Source of the DNA: an uncultured Candidatus Altimarinota bacterium
Lineage (GTDB): Bacteria > Patescibacteriota > Gracilibacteria > BD1-5 > UBA6164
DNA: 33,833 nt
Reading direction: 5' to 3'
Assembly: GCA_938015455.1 (NCBI GenBank)
Contig: CALLPL010000003.1
Span: 1-33,833, forward strand
Of this stretch, positions 19,241-31,216 are shown in pieces. Each line of letters begins with the position of its first letter. Position 1 is the first letter of the stretch. Under the pieces are notes generated by a model. It was given only the letters and a program-made list of their open reading frames with translations, was not told the DNA's origin and made no database searches. The translations under genes were made by a program, and so were the position numbers.

Positions 19241-20644
19241 TTATTTTCTCAGAAAATACTTTCTCCAAAAGGGAGATACCCACTTGTATATTCCAATTTT
19301 TTTTGTAAATGAAATACTATATCTAATGATACGTATTTTGACTTTAATGTATAGATATTTTATATGAGGGATAATACTTCCTCATATCTGCTTTTTTAAA
19401 CTTAGAGATGCTCACTTATTTATTATGTGTTCTATTATTTGGGCTTGCTGAACATCCTTTTCTCGTATTCAAGAAAGCTTCTTTGTTTTTAATAATTTGA
19501 GATTTATAAATTTTTTTCCTCGAAAATAAAAATGATAATCAGGATTATGTATTAATTCACTTTCAGGTATTATTCAATAATTTTTAGAGACAATATCGAA
19601 ATCTTTATCAAGGCGAATAGGAGAATCTGTTATCTTGATAGCATTTCTTTCATTTTCCAGAGTAATGATGTCTATATCACTACTGTTAAACTTTTGAAAT
19701 ACTTCGATAACTCAACTTCAAACTATGCAATAATGAGTAAGAGAATATTTTCCTAATACCATAAACAGCACATCTAACCTTTGGAGAAATAGCTTTCTAT
19801 AAGAACTATTTTCACGTAGTTCTACATGCTGTAAGTTATTGTAGCTCAAAAAGATATTAGAAAGATGAATATTTTCTTGATCACTTTCAGGTGTGTGCAG
19901 TAGGAGGTATTTTTCTCTATCATGATATCACTTACGGAGCTGTTTTTTTATCTCAGAGAGGTCCTTATATCAGCATCACTGTACGAGACTAAATGATATT
20001 TTAGATGATCGTTTACTTTCTAAGGCTGATATTTTTTCTTCAATACTCTCATTGAGCATAATATCATTATAGGAGTAGATATCTCATATAATATGCCTCA
20101 GATTCTTTGTTGTCAGGTTCTCTTTAGCGATTACTGTGCAGGATTCTTGTTCTAATAAATCTATAGGTATATCAGGATGGTAATGATACCAAACTATGAG
20201 CTTTCCTCAGAAGAGTTCTTGATATTTTCTAAGAATCTTCAGTCTTTCATCAAGAGAAAAGTTATTATCTTTAAACCAATCATATCACCATGGCTGTACC
20301 TCTTGGTCTTCTATCTTTAGAGAAGGGCTAATATCGAAATATATACAGCAGGCAAGTCTATGAGCTCCAGAGGATAGTGATCATTTTTTGTTGACTCCGA
20401 TAGCATGTGATGCATCGAATCATGTATCCTGGATTGACTCTATAAGCTTTTTGAAAGACTTAATAAAATCATCTCATGTATTTTTGTTATCTTCTATACT
20501 CCCTACACGCAGCTTGATGTGTTTGAGGTATAAGGCTTCATAGAAATCATAATTTTTGTCCTCAAGATAAGATTCGATAAAAAGTATTTTTACTATTAGA
20601 TCGAGTCTATCATGAACAAGGATGTTTATATCATTTTGCTTCAT
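19241..20644 (-). CDS. Unknown 467-residue glycan-cluster protein, possible nucleotidyltransferase fold
   Basis: I cannot assign this protein. The first 150 residues include SHAIGVNKKGSLSSGAHRLA, whose GxHR ending recalls ParB/Srx-like or kinase-type phosphate loops. The C-terminal half has YCIVGSGVIEVFQKFNSSDIDII, similar to the GS-x9-SDxD pattern of nucleotidyltransferases. It continues with HNPDYHFYFRGKKFINLKLL, a phrase met in capsule-cluster and LicD/fukutin-like proteins. A basic, hydrophobic C-terminus (about 425-467) may contact the membrane. The ATG follows the kdsB TAA with no gap, and its stop is two bases from the KpsS-like ATG, so it belongs to the same operon. A role in modifying the Kdo-containing glycan, perhaps phosphotransfer, is a guess. 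Confidence 0.7.
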
Positions 20645-21418
20645 TTACAAACCTTTTCATATTTTTCCTTTGAGTATATTTTCAAGTTCTTCTAGATCCT
20701 CTTTTGTATCAATACCAATGCTATCAAAATCCGTCTCTATGAGTTGTATCTTATAGCCGTTTTCTAGAATCCTCAGCTGCTCAAGACTTTCCAGTTTCTC
20801 AAGTGTTGTCTGAGGGATCTGTACATATTTTAGCAGAAAGTCTCTTTTGTATGCATAAAGTCCCAAGTGTTTTCTATAATTATCAATATTGAGACTGAGC
20901 GCTTCTAGATCAGCAGTTCTATCAAGGGGAATTATACTACGGGAAAAATAGAGAGCTTTTCCAGAACTATCACTCACTACTTTTACGTTATGTGCTTTTC
21001 TAACTTCTTCGAGAGAGTTAAATCTTGTCTTTGCAGTGCACATAACTGTATCGGTATCACTTTTTGTGATTCCCTCGATTATTTGATTTATTGTTTTTGG
21101 ATCGACAAGAGGTTCATCTCACTGAATATTCAGTACAATATTATATTCAGGATATCTTTTTGATACCTCGGCAACACGGTCACTCCCTGTTTTATGGGTG
21201 TTAGAAGTCATCTCAATATCTTGAGTGAATTCTCCTGAACGCTTATAAATAGACTCAGCATCTGTTGCGATAATTACTTTATCAGCTTTTGATTTGACGC
21301 AAGCTTCATAGGTCATCTGGAAGATAGTTTTCCCATTTGAGAGTTCAATAAGATGCTTTTCTGGGAGTCTCGTACTACCGAGCCTACATGGAAGAACTAT
21401 AAGTATTTTTTGTTTCAT
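20645..21418 (-). CDS. kdsB: CMP-Kdo synthetase (3-deoxy-manno-octulosonate cytidylyltransferase)
   Basis: A 257-residue protein. It opens ILIVLPCRLGSTRLPEKHL, the KdsB nucleotide-binding loop (PxRxxSxRLPxK). The motif NIQGDEPLV (97-105) has its invariant Gly as TGA at 21119-21121. TGSDRVAEV and the later YFSRSIIPLDR, HLGLYAYKRDFL and LEQLRILENGYKI are all in family order, the last with ETDFDSIGIDTKEDLEE near the C-terminus. A second TGA at 20657-20659 is also read through, giving the end KIGKGL and TAA. It makes CMP-Kdo from CTP and Kdo. The neighbouring KpsS-like enzyme is the likely user. No Kdo synthesis genes (kdsA, kdsC, kdsD) are in the window. Confidence 0.92.
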
Positions 21419-21423
21419 AGTTT

Positions 21424-21909
21424 TTACAGGGATATATTTCTAAATAGGAGAGAGTCTTCCTCTAGTCTAGTTGTATTTCAGTAAAAAACGATGCCTAGCC
21501 ATTCTAATAAGTTATTTGTAGATCATACTTGTGGAATACTTTTATCTAAGAGTCATTGAGGGTTTATATCAGTCACCATTATATTTCTCATGTGAAGTAC
21601 TTGAACTACCTTGAGGCTTTCTTGAAGTATTGATCCAGCATCATTGATACTTGCTATCAGTCATCTTGCTTGCTCTCATTGAGAATAGCGATCTAGTAAG
21701 CTCTTGTTTACTAGGTCAACGGTATTAAATAAGTGCACATTTCCAGACATTAGAAGTTCATGTAATCTTATACAAACATCTTCTCGGAAGCGAATTATTT
21801 GTTCGACTCAGGCATAGTCTTGAAATAATTCCCTGAGTATAACAGATTCCGTGACCCCTCATATCTGTATTCAATGTATCTGCTCCTTTATAGGAAGAAT
21901 CTCTGTCAT
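21424..21909 (-). CDS. Unknown 161-residue helical protein in the Kdo operon
   Basis: I do not recognise this protein. It is soluble and mostly helical (LRELFQDYAGVEQIIRFRED; LHELLMSGNVHLFNTVDLVN; INDAGSILQESLKVVQVLH), with no signal or membrane segment. A C-terminal beta stretch GIVFYGNTTRLEED follows. Its ATG overlaps the flippase stop by one base (TAATG), and kdsB begins 5 bases after its own stop, so it is translated as part of the glycan operon. Eight glycines are TGA. Under the standard code no ORF longer than a few dozen codons would be visible here. Confidence 0.72.
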
Positions 21910-23420
21910 TATTTTCTGAATTTCTTAATTTCTATAAATAAGGCTTGCAGATAGGACTTATTTACAAGTCCAAAAAATAATACCCAGGTAAGCCCAAACA
22001 GCAAAATAAAAATCAGATTTCACATGCGCGATAACTCGAGGAAATAATTTTGTATCAGTAGATGAGAAATATAACTTAGTGACATAAGTAATAGGAGATT
22101 AGATCAGATAGATCTTATGTTGTATGTAGTTGTATAATTTTTTCGCAGTGAGAGTTCTGATAGTATGAATATAACAAACCAACCTATTCATGTTGCTAGA
22201 GCAGCTCATACGACTCAAAACATTTTTAAAAAGAGTATGTTCAAGGCTATATTCACAAGTAGAGCAATACTGGTAATTTTGAGTTTTGTTCATACCTTTC
22301 ACAGTCATCCAAGAATATTGAAATTTATTTGTAGTAAAAAGTTAAAAATAAGGAAGAAACAAGAAAACTGCAATATCTTACCTGACAAAAGAAAAGCCTC
22401 TCAAAAAAGAACATATGCTATATCATGAGAAAATGTGAATAAAAAGAATGAGAAAAACATTCAGCTAAGTATAAGCACATTACTCAGAGAAGACTTAAGG
22501 TTGAGAATCTTGTCATAAGATTTTTGAGCAGAGAGTTCAGAGAATATGGGAAGAAGAAAAGAAAATATTGGTCCAATAAGGAGAAAAGGAATGGTTATCA
22601 AACTTAAATATACTGAGTAATATCCTGCTTCACTTGTAGAGAGGAGTAGGATAATCATTTGCATGTCTATTTGTGAGAGAAATACTCAAATCTGAGCTGA
22701 AAGAAATACAACCAAAGCGTAGCTAAAGAAACTCTTTGCAAGATCTTTTGACCAGATGACTTTTTCACTTTCGAGATAAGGAGAGTAATATTTTTTTAAA
22801 AATAAAAGTATAGCAAAAATAAGGCCTCAATATAAACTTATAACCCAAGCGCTTGAAAAAAACGATAACTGAGAAATATCTAAAAATAAAAAGACTCAAA
22901 CGCTCAGTAAAAGAAATATATTTCGAACAAACTCTACAAATTTATAATAGAGAGTGTTTTGTACTGCGAGGAAAAACTGTGAGAGGATATTGAAAATATT
23001 AATTCAGAGAAAGAAGAGAGAAAATACCTTGATAGACTCTCCTGCAATAGGATTTTTAAAATAGCTTTCTGCTAGGAAATCGGCTCAAAAATAAAATAAG
23101 AACATCAAAATAATTCAAGAAAAAACTTGAATTATATAAGAGTAGCAAAGTAGAGATTTTATGTGAGCATACTGTTTTTTTTCTATATATTGTGGCAAAA
23201 AGTACTTAAGAGATTCTCAAACACCTAAGTCTGAAAATGCAGAAAGAAGAGTAATAAGACTGATTATCCCATATAAAATACCGAGTTCTGATACAGAAAC
23301 TTCTCATGATATAAGGATTTTAACTACATATCAAATGGGAGCTATAATATAACCAAAAACATAAAGCCATATTCACTTCTTTAAAAATTTTTCACTCAAG
23401 GATGTGTGCTGATCTATCAA
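21909..23420 (-). CDS. Wzx/MATE-type polysaccharide flippase
   Basis: A 503-residue polytopic membrane protein with about 12-14 hydrophobic segments. The first helix pair has YVVKILISGEVSVSELGILY followed by LITLLSAFSDLGV, the conserved Wzx/RfbX start (xELGxYxxxxxxxxxxxxxxDLGx). Later, VFLSAQIGVFLSQIDMQMII, then TSEAGYYSVYLSLITIPFLL, match the second half of the family. It should carry lipid-linked glycan across the membrane. No ATG is available after the upstream TAG, so TTG at 23418-23420 is the most likely start. It is the first gene of the Kdo operon. Confidence 0.85.
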
Positions 23421-23465
23421 TCTAACAGACTATATGATAAAAACTATAGTGAGAGTATAAGCTAG

Positions 23466-23499
23466 AAAAAAGAACTTCCAAATTTGGAAGTTCTTTTTT
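23466..23499 (-). terminator. Intrinsic terminator after the malic enzyme gene
   Basis: A perfect 34-base palindrome with half-sites AAAAAAGAACTTCCAAA and TTTGGAAGTTCTTTTTT. In the minus direction it ends in a run of six T, 17 bases past the malic enzyme stop. It separates that gene from the flippase operon. Confidence 0.85.
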
Positions 23500-23515
23500 G
23501 TTAATTACTTTGTTT

Positions 23516-24679
23516 TTACTTGTTGATACTCTTTGAAATTAACTCTGCAATACCAGGTTCAAAAGCTCATGGGATTATTTTTTCTGGAGATGGGGACTCA
23601 ACATGAGCTGCAAGTGCTTCAGCTGCAGAGATTTTCATATCATCAGTGATATTCTCGACTCTATTTTTGAGAGCTCAAGCAAATATCCCTGGGAATACAA
23701 GGGAATTATTTACTTGGTTTGGGAGATCGCTTCGCCCAGTTGCTACGATTTTCGCTCATCCTGCATATGCATCCTCTGGCCATATCTCAGGAGTTGGATT
23801 TGCAAGCGCGAAAATAATAGCATCATTTCTCATAGTTTTTACCATTTGAGTAGATAATACTTCTGGAGCTGACACTCAAATGAATATATCAGTATCTACT
23901 ACTGCTTCTACGAGTCATCCTCTAATACATCATTTTCCATTTGGATCGAGAAGACATGCTGTATTCGTGATATTCGTCAGTATTTCTTTTGTTGGATTAA
24001 GTTTCTCTCTCCCTTTGTAAAGAGTTCCACTCGAATCAACTACTACAATATCTTGTACTCCGTATTTAAGCAAGAGATTTGTAATGGCAACTCAGGCTGC
24101 ACCAACTCCATTTATTACAACACGTACATCCTCCTTTTGTTTATTCACGATCTTAAGCGAGTTAATGATTCAGGCAAGTACTACAATAGCTGTTCCATGC
24201 TGATCATCATGAAATACGGGGATATTTGTTTCTGCCTTAAGTCTTTCCTCAATTTCAAAACAACGAGGAGCAGAAATATCTTCTAAATTTATTCATCAGA
24301 ATGCTGGAGCAATAGCCTTTACTATGTTAATTATCTCTTCACTATCCTGCGTGTCTAGAACCAGAGGAACAGCGTTTACTCATCAGAATTGTTTAAATAG
24401 AGCACATTTCCCTTCCATAACTGGGAGGGCAGCTTCTGCTCCTATATTTCAAAGTCCGAGAACAGCTGATCCGTCAGATACTACGGCAACAGTATTTGCT
24501 TTACTAGTATAGATATAAGCTTTAGATGCATCCTTTGCTATCTCGAGGCATGGAGCTGCAACTCCTGGAGAGTAAACTGTTGAGAGATCATCGAGGTCAT
24601 GTATTGGAGTTTTGAGTTTCGTTTCAATTTTTCATTGAAGCTTTTTGTGGAGATCAAGAGCTTTTTGAGAATAATCCAT
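23516..24679 (-). CDS. Malic enzyme (NAD(P)-dependent, short bacterial form)
   Basis: A 387-residue protein, the length of the single-domain bacterial and archaeal enzymes. Clear motifs are [71 protein letters not shown] (metal and malate site), [12 protein letters not shown] (Rossmann GxGxxG, one Gly TGA) and [17 protein letters not shown]. It decarboxylates malate to pyruvate with reduction of NAD(P). Several TGA codons fall on conserved glycines. In a reduced genome with few central pathways it may be a main NADPH or pyruvate source; that is inference. It is a single-gene unit with its own terminator. Confidence 0.95.
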
Positions 24680-24796
24680 AAGGCTTTATTTAATATATAA
24701 AATATTTAATTCTACTCTATAGCAAGATACTTAAATAATGCTAAAGTATAATCTATAAAGACTGATAAAAAAGTAAAGCTCACTGTTTAAAAAATT

Positions 24797-24824
24797 TTTA
24801 CAAGTCTATCAAAAAAGGTATGCT
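24797..24824 (+). promoter_or_regulatory. Promoter of the GT-C-like membrane protein gene
   Basis: TTTACA (24797-24802) and TATGCT (24819-24824) with a 16-base spacer, 37 bases before the ATG at 24862. The divergent malic enzyme promoter must lie in the same 182-base gap but is not clear. Confidence 0.45.
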
Positions 24825-24861
24825 AAAAAGCAGAAATACAGCTTACTTCAAAAAAATCGCT

Positions 24862-27800
24862 ATGCTGAATAATATTCGCTATATTGTGCTCATTTTTATG
24901 GCTTTACTGGGGATGTACTTTTATTACATAGTATTTCCTCACCCACTAGATAGATCATTTTTTCTTATATACTTACTCCTCATTGGAATAGTGTATTGAG
25001 TGTATAAATGGATTCAGGGACTGATTTTTCATAATACGATCCAGGTTCGAATATCTCATTTAGTATATTTCTTTTTGAGTCATCTCTTTATACTTTGTTT
25101 ATGTTTCTTTGCTTTTCAGTGAACAGGTTTTCTGTTATGAGTTATCTTATTTTTTAAGATTTTATTTTTTTTAGGGATGATTGGGCTTTTCTGGTCCACA
25201 TTCTACGCTCTATGAAGGAGCAGTCTTTGTGCAACGAAATTTTTCAACATTAAAAACGAAAGTTCTCTCACTCTCGCTTCTCTATGATTAGGGTTTGGAA
25301 TGTACATGATGGGGGTTTTCATTCTTTGATATATCTGACACTACACACTTACAGCTGTTTCACTCTGGATACTTATTTGTTGCTGATTATCTTTTCGCTG
25401 CTGCTCTCAGGTTTGGGAGTCACGTAATATAATTATTAAGACTTATGATTTCTGAGGAAAACGTGATCCTGAGTCAAAATGAGTACTTTCTCTTCTCATT
25501 GATGAATTACATTTTTGAGTTCTTACTTTTGTACTCAGTATAAATTTTATTTCAGTTTATAGACCTTTTCCTATTGGATGGGATGATTTAGGGGCATATA
25601 TGAACTATCCTAAACTCCTCTCTGAATCGTGAGAACTCCTTGCTCTATGAAAGATGTATCTCTGGGAGCTCTATACAGGGATTGGGTTTTTAGTATGAAG
25701 TCAGACATTTGCATTTTATCTTAATTCATTTTCTGGAATTATACTCTGTTTTGTAATGTACGTAGGACTGAAAAATATATTCCAAAATGATAAGACTGTT
25801 TTTGGGGTATCTGTTAAAAATAATGAGACGCTTTTCGATATCCCTCTTTTTTGTACTATGATACTCATGATGGTTCCTATGAGTGTATTTCAGCTTGCAA
25901 AAGATATGAAACTCGATTATGGGCTTTTGGCTTTGAGCTCAATTGCTCTATTTCTCATGTATGAACTACTTTTGTGAGAAAAACATTTTTCACATAAAAA
26001 ATCCTTTTGACCCTTAGCGCTAATAGGGTTCATAATTGGAGTAAGTTTTTCTATTAAAGTTACTTCGCTTTTTCTCCTACTTTGAATTCTGGGAATGCTC
26101 TTTTATAAAAAATTTGCTCTGACCTGACTTCTTTGATTTTTTTCATTATTTTCAGGAATATTTACATATCTAGGTCTCTGGAAAATAATGAATGTAGTCA
26201 TTCCTAATGATGGAGGAATAATGATGCCTATTTTTTCTTTTTGACTTATAGGATTATGAATATTTCTCTTAATATATAGCTACTATAAGAAAACAGCAGG
26301 TGAGCTCTCATGAGCTCATGTTTTTACTGAAGCATTATGTATCATAATAGGTTTTATGATTGCGCTTATCCCTTGGGGGATAAAACATATTTCTGAGCTC
26401 CCAGAAGGGAAACAAATTGCCCTTTGAACACTTATTTCAGGGTATCCTGAAAGGTATAACCCAGACTATACTCTCCTCTTTGATACGCTAGAACTTCAAG
26501 AGCGCAGAGAAGCATCATCTATAGGAATACAGACAGATGGAACAACGAGTAACGAAGATTTTGGAAGATATTTTGGCTATGAATGAGGAATTAATAATTA
26601 CCTCAAGCTCCCATGGAACCTGAGTTTTCAAGTCAATCAAAAGGGGGAGTTTACGGATATTAGTTATTTATTTTTTGTACTCATCCCAGCTCTGTTTTTA
26701 TTCTTGCCTTACAAAAAACCAGAGTATATATACCCTATTCTAGCTTTCTTAGGACTCCTACTATTATATTATATTCCTAATCCACTGTGATCGCAGATAA
26801 ACTCTCTCTTTGGGGATATTTCTCTTCCTGCCTGATATATTTTTATATTTTTATTTGTAGTCTCTCCCTTTATATATCTTTTTTATACTTTAAAGAGATG
26901 AAGTCGCTCTATAGAAATACTCCTTATGACTTTGGCTTTTTCCAGTATATATGTTTTTCTCTGGGCTATATCTGCGTTTGGGGTTGTTTGGTACGGTATT
27001 GTTATGTACCTGGTATTTCTCATGTTTATCGCAGTAGTATTTCATTCTCTTGAGGAAGAGTGAGATAAAGAAACAAGCAATAAACTGAGCTATATTGTAC
27101 TATCTATAGTATGAGCCTATATAATCCTCTCTGTTATTCCTCATGGAGTAAATAACTTGAGAATAACTTCATATACTGATTACAAACTTTGAAAACAGAG
27201 CGAAGAAACAGCTATTTTTACATTGCATCCAGAGTATTTCCCTATCTTATTAGAGCTAAATATTGATAACGCATATCAAGATGAAATGTTTAAGAAATAC
27301 AGAAATCAAATACTTGAAGTTATTGATGATGTCCCAGAACTTGCTAACTATATGCCAGCAATATCTGGGAGTCAAAGCCTACCGAATCTCGTTACTCTCA
27401 CAAGGAGTCTTATGAATAATACAGGATTTAAAGGACGCAGTGAAGTTGAAAATATACAACAATTACTCTATGAGCAGGTAATATATCCACCTGATGCCAT
27501 AAAAAGTACAAAAAATATTTATAGAGTAGGGACATTTCTCAAATATTTTGTTTCAGAAAATACTCAGAGATTCTTTGAGGATAGTCTCTTAGTACAGTTT
27601 GAAAATCTTATATACGACATAGATAATAATGTTACATTAGAACGTTTTAAGAAACTCGATATTTCTTATCTTCTCATTGATCTCAATGCAGCAACAATAG
27701 ATAATGATAAAGAGAAAAGACTTACTACTCGCTATGAGCATATTCTAAGCTTTATGACGCATAAAGACCTCAGGCTTATAGAAGCAGATAGTGTATGTTT

Positions 27801-28083
27801 AAGGCTTGGTCTTGATATATTTAAATCATGAGGAGATATAGATGCATATATGCAAATAGCAGGAGTAAACTATGGTCCATATGATCAAAAAGTAGCTAAA
27901 AGTAATGCCTGCTTAAGAGAACTTATTAAATGAATACAGTCTACAGATACTCCAGAATATCTTATAGGATATAAAAACTATCTGGAACAACAGGGGATTA
28001 TTATAACGGATTCAAATAAAGTAGCAGAGACTCTTGCACGCTTTATCCAACCTGGATCAAAGGCATTATTTGAAATTAGATAA
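24862..28083 (+). CDS. Giant polytopic GT-C-like membrane glycosyltransferase
   Basis: A 1073-residue protein, one frame throughout with TGA as Gly. Residues 1-780 contain roughly 18-20 hydrophobic helices. After the first group comes YRPFPIGWDDLGAYMNYPKL (233-252), with an Asp pair (D241, D242) on a non-cytoplasmic loop, the place of the catalytic acids in GT-C enzymes (PMT/GT39, ArnT, STT3). The last 280 residues are soluble: DNAYQDEMFKKYRNQ, then DISYLLIDLNAATIDNDKEK, a phrase known from uncharacterised CPR membrane proteins. GT-C enzymes use polyprenyl-phosphate sugars. The exact reaction and acceptor are unknown; surface proteins of the nearby island are candidates. Confidence 0.75.
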
Positions 28084-28101
28084 AGATCTCTTTATAAAAG
28101 T

Positions 28102-28128
28102 TTGCATTATATATTTTCTGGCTATAGT
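28102..28128 (+). promoter_or_regulatory. Possible FTR1 promoter
   Basis: TTGCAT (28102-28107) and TATAGT (28123-28128) with a 15-base spacer. The -10 box lies in the left arm of the inverted repeat at 28121-28154. Confidence 0.35.
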
Positions 28129-28154
28129 TGGTGCTTATATATATTAACTATAGC
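28121..28154. promoter_or_regulatory. 9-bp inverted repeat before the FTR1 gene (candidate metal-responsive operator)
   Basis: GCTATAGTT (28121-28129) and AACTATAGC (28146-28154) are exact reverse complements with a 16-base gap, ending 10 bases before the FTR1 ATG. No T-run follows. It does not match the Fur or DtxR consensus. Confidence 0.45.
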
Positions 28155-28164
28155 TAACTTTAGT

Positions 28165-28962
28165 ATGTGAATATTTATTGTAACTTTCAGAGAGACCTTA
28201 GAAGCAGCAATTATTATTGGCTTGATTTTTTCGATGCTCAGAGTATTTTGAGTTGAGAAAAAGAAAAAACGATACATCACTCTTTGAGTGATATTATGAA
28301 TTATTATGAGTTTCTTTTTTGCTGGAGGATTTCAGTATTTCTTCTGAGCTTTTGAAGGGAAGAGTGAAAAAATATATGAGTGAATCCTTATGATAGTTGC
28401 GTGTCTCCTGATTACACAGTTTATTGTTTGGACCAATACCAATTTTAAAAATGCAGGAAAGCATATTAAAAAGTCAGTAGAATATATTGTGACAAGCAAA
28501 CAGCTTTGGATGCTCTCGATACTTGCTTTTGCGAGTGTAGTTCGCGAATGAGTTGAAACAGTTATTTTTCTTAATGCTCTTAACTTTTCACTGGTGAGCA
28601 AGGACATATGGTTAGCTCTTAGCTGAGTTCTTGTTGCTATAGGAGTTTCATATATACTCTTTTTTACTATTCAAAAGATCAGTATTACAAGGGTACTTAG
28701 AGTCACAAATATATTATTTATTCTTATAGCAGGATGATTACTCGCTCATGGAATTGTAGAATTTCAATGAGCCTGAGTGTTTCCTACTATCATAAAACCA
28801 TTCTTTGATCTCTCATGAGTGCTCAGTGAATCTGAGGGATTATGAGCTATACTCAAAGCAGGATTCAGCTATGATGCGAATCCGTCACTCATTGCCTTTG
28901 TAGCTTGGATCGTCTACTTATGATGACTTGGGTATTATGTTTTTTGAAAAAGAAAGATTTAG
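28165..28962 (+). CDS. FTR1-family iron permease
   Basis: A 265-residue protein with about seven membrane helices. It starts MGIFIVTFRETLEAAIIIGL, with the first RExxE motif at 9-13. The second motif, VVREGVETVIFLNAL, has RExxE at 127-131, and its Gly 129 is TGA. These glutamates carry iron in Ftr1/EfeU transporters. The C-terminal helix ends LGGLGYYVFGKRK. The gene has 16 TGA among 27 glycines, a contrast to the WxL-like gene. EfeO and EfeB partners are not present. The ATG is followed directly by TGA, which would have stopped translation under the standard code. Its TAG overlaps the stop of the convergent HD gene. Confidence 0.9.
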
Positions 28963-29879
28963 GCTCCTTTTCTTAAAGCAATTTCTGCCCATTTTTTTGT
29001 ATAATCAATACAACCTTCTATCTCAACAGAGTATCATAATTGTTTCTCTAACTTCACTATCTCTATATTAAGAATACGATAAGCTTTCATATTTCTTTCT
29101 TTTGCTATAGGCAGGAAATAGGTTTTTGTCTCTTTGATCTTTTTGATTACTTTTTGCTTATTACTTGGATCCCATTGAGTTCTCAAGTTGTGTATTCTAT
29201 CAGCAAATTTTACATTTAAAACATCATCCTCTAGATTTACCATGTTAGAGAAAAAATCATGATTCCTTAAGTCTTTTGCATTTTCCTCTATAGAAGAATA
29301 TCTTTGATGTATTTTCTTTGATAATTCGATCTTCGTGTTTCTTCTTCACTCTAGAGGGAGGATTTTTCTTTCTTTAATTCATTCTACCGTTTGAACTAAA
29401 TTTAAGTCCTGGGGAGATAGTATATAACTCTTCCAGTCACTTTTCGATAGCTCTTGAACTGCCGTAGCAACTCTTTTGGGAAAATTATCTCAACGAACTC
29501 ATCAAATCTTTACGGAGAGCATTTTTTCCAAAGCATCAGCATCAATATCAGTGTCTTCTATGATATCATGTAATAAAGCTACTAATACCTGAAAAATAGA
29601 TACATCGTCATTAATTTCTTTATTGATAATTATCTTTGTGACTTCTCTTAAGTGTTCGAAATACCTATCTCAATCGTCACGATTTTTTCATTGAAATTTT
29701 TCTTTAGCAATAGCATATGCAACATTTATACATTGCATTTCAGCTGCTCTTTCTTTCTTATCTTTATGATTTAGATCATGAGGTTCATCATATATAGCTT
29801 CATAAGCGCTTAACCAGAGTTCTTCTATGTTTCTTTTTTTACTATGCGATGCGTTTCATGTTTGAGTAGGAGTATCCAA
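28959..29879 (-). CDS. RelA/SpoT-type HD hydrolase (small alarmone hydrolase-like)
   Basis: A 306-residue protein. H75 in RYFEHLREVTK, the HD pair and ED in LVALLHDIIEDTDIDADALE (99-118), and VKFADRIHNLRT (about 224-235) are the metal-binding and substrate residues of the (p)ppGpp hydrolase domain of Rel/SpoT. No synthetase domain, TGS or ACT follows; the C-terminus ends after one more helix pair. It is therefore best read as a stand-alone alarmone hydrolase (SAH), although related HD proteins act on other nucleotides. TTG at 29877-29879 is the first start after an in-frame TAA; no upstream ATG is available. It is last in the rseP-HD-tgt run. Confidence 0.8.
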
Positions 29880-29889
29880 AACTTATGAA

Positions 29890-29926
29890 CTGAATAATTT
29901 AATTTTATTCAGTATAAAATTAAATT
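29890..29926 (-). promoter_or_regulatory. Two overlapping, mutually exclusive hairpins between tgt and the alarmone hydrolase gene
   Basis: AATTTAATTTTA (29896-29907) pairs with TAAAATTAAATT (29915-29926), a perfect 12-bp stem. CTGAATAA (29890-29897) pairs with TTATTCAG (29905-29912). They share bases 29896-29897 and 29905-29907, so only one can form. The second ends 11 bases before the TTG start. It may be an attenuator or a translation switch; no T-run is present. Confidence 0.4.
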
Positions 29927-29948
29927 TATATATTGCAATACTCTATTT

Positions 29949-31103
<1,155 letters not shown>

Positions 31104-31113
31104 AGTACTTTTT

Positions 31114-31138
31114 AGTCTCAAAAAATATTCTTGAGACT
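31114..31138 (-). promoter_or_regulatory. Hairpin in the tgt leader
   Basis: AGTCTCAA (31114-31121) and TTGAGACT (31131-31138) form a perfect 8-bp stem with a 9-base loop, 10 bases before the tgt ATG. It lacks a T-run in either direction and shows no preQ1-riboswitch core, so a role in translation control of tgt is only possible. Confidence 0.35.
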
Positions 31139-31216
31139 ATCTTAAAGTATTTTTTAAAATAATTTAGATAAAAATCAAAAAGAACTTGAGTATTTGAATA
31201 TATAGAGTCTAAAAAA

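Noticed and set aside
31104-31216. preQ1 riboswitch before tgt
   Set aside because: Only a simple 8-bp hairpin is present; no preQ1 aptamer core or pseudoknot tail is visible.
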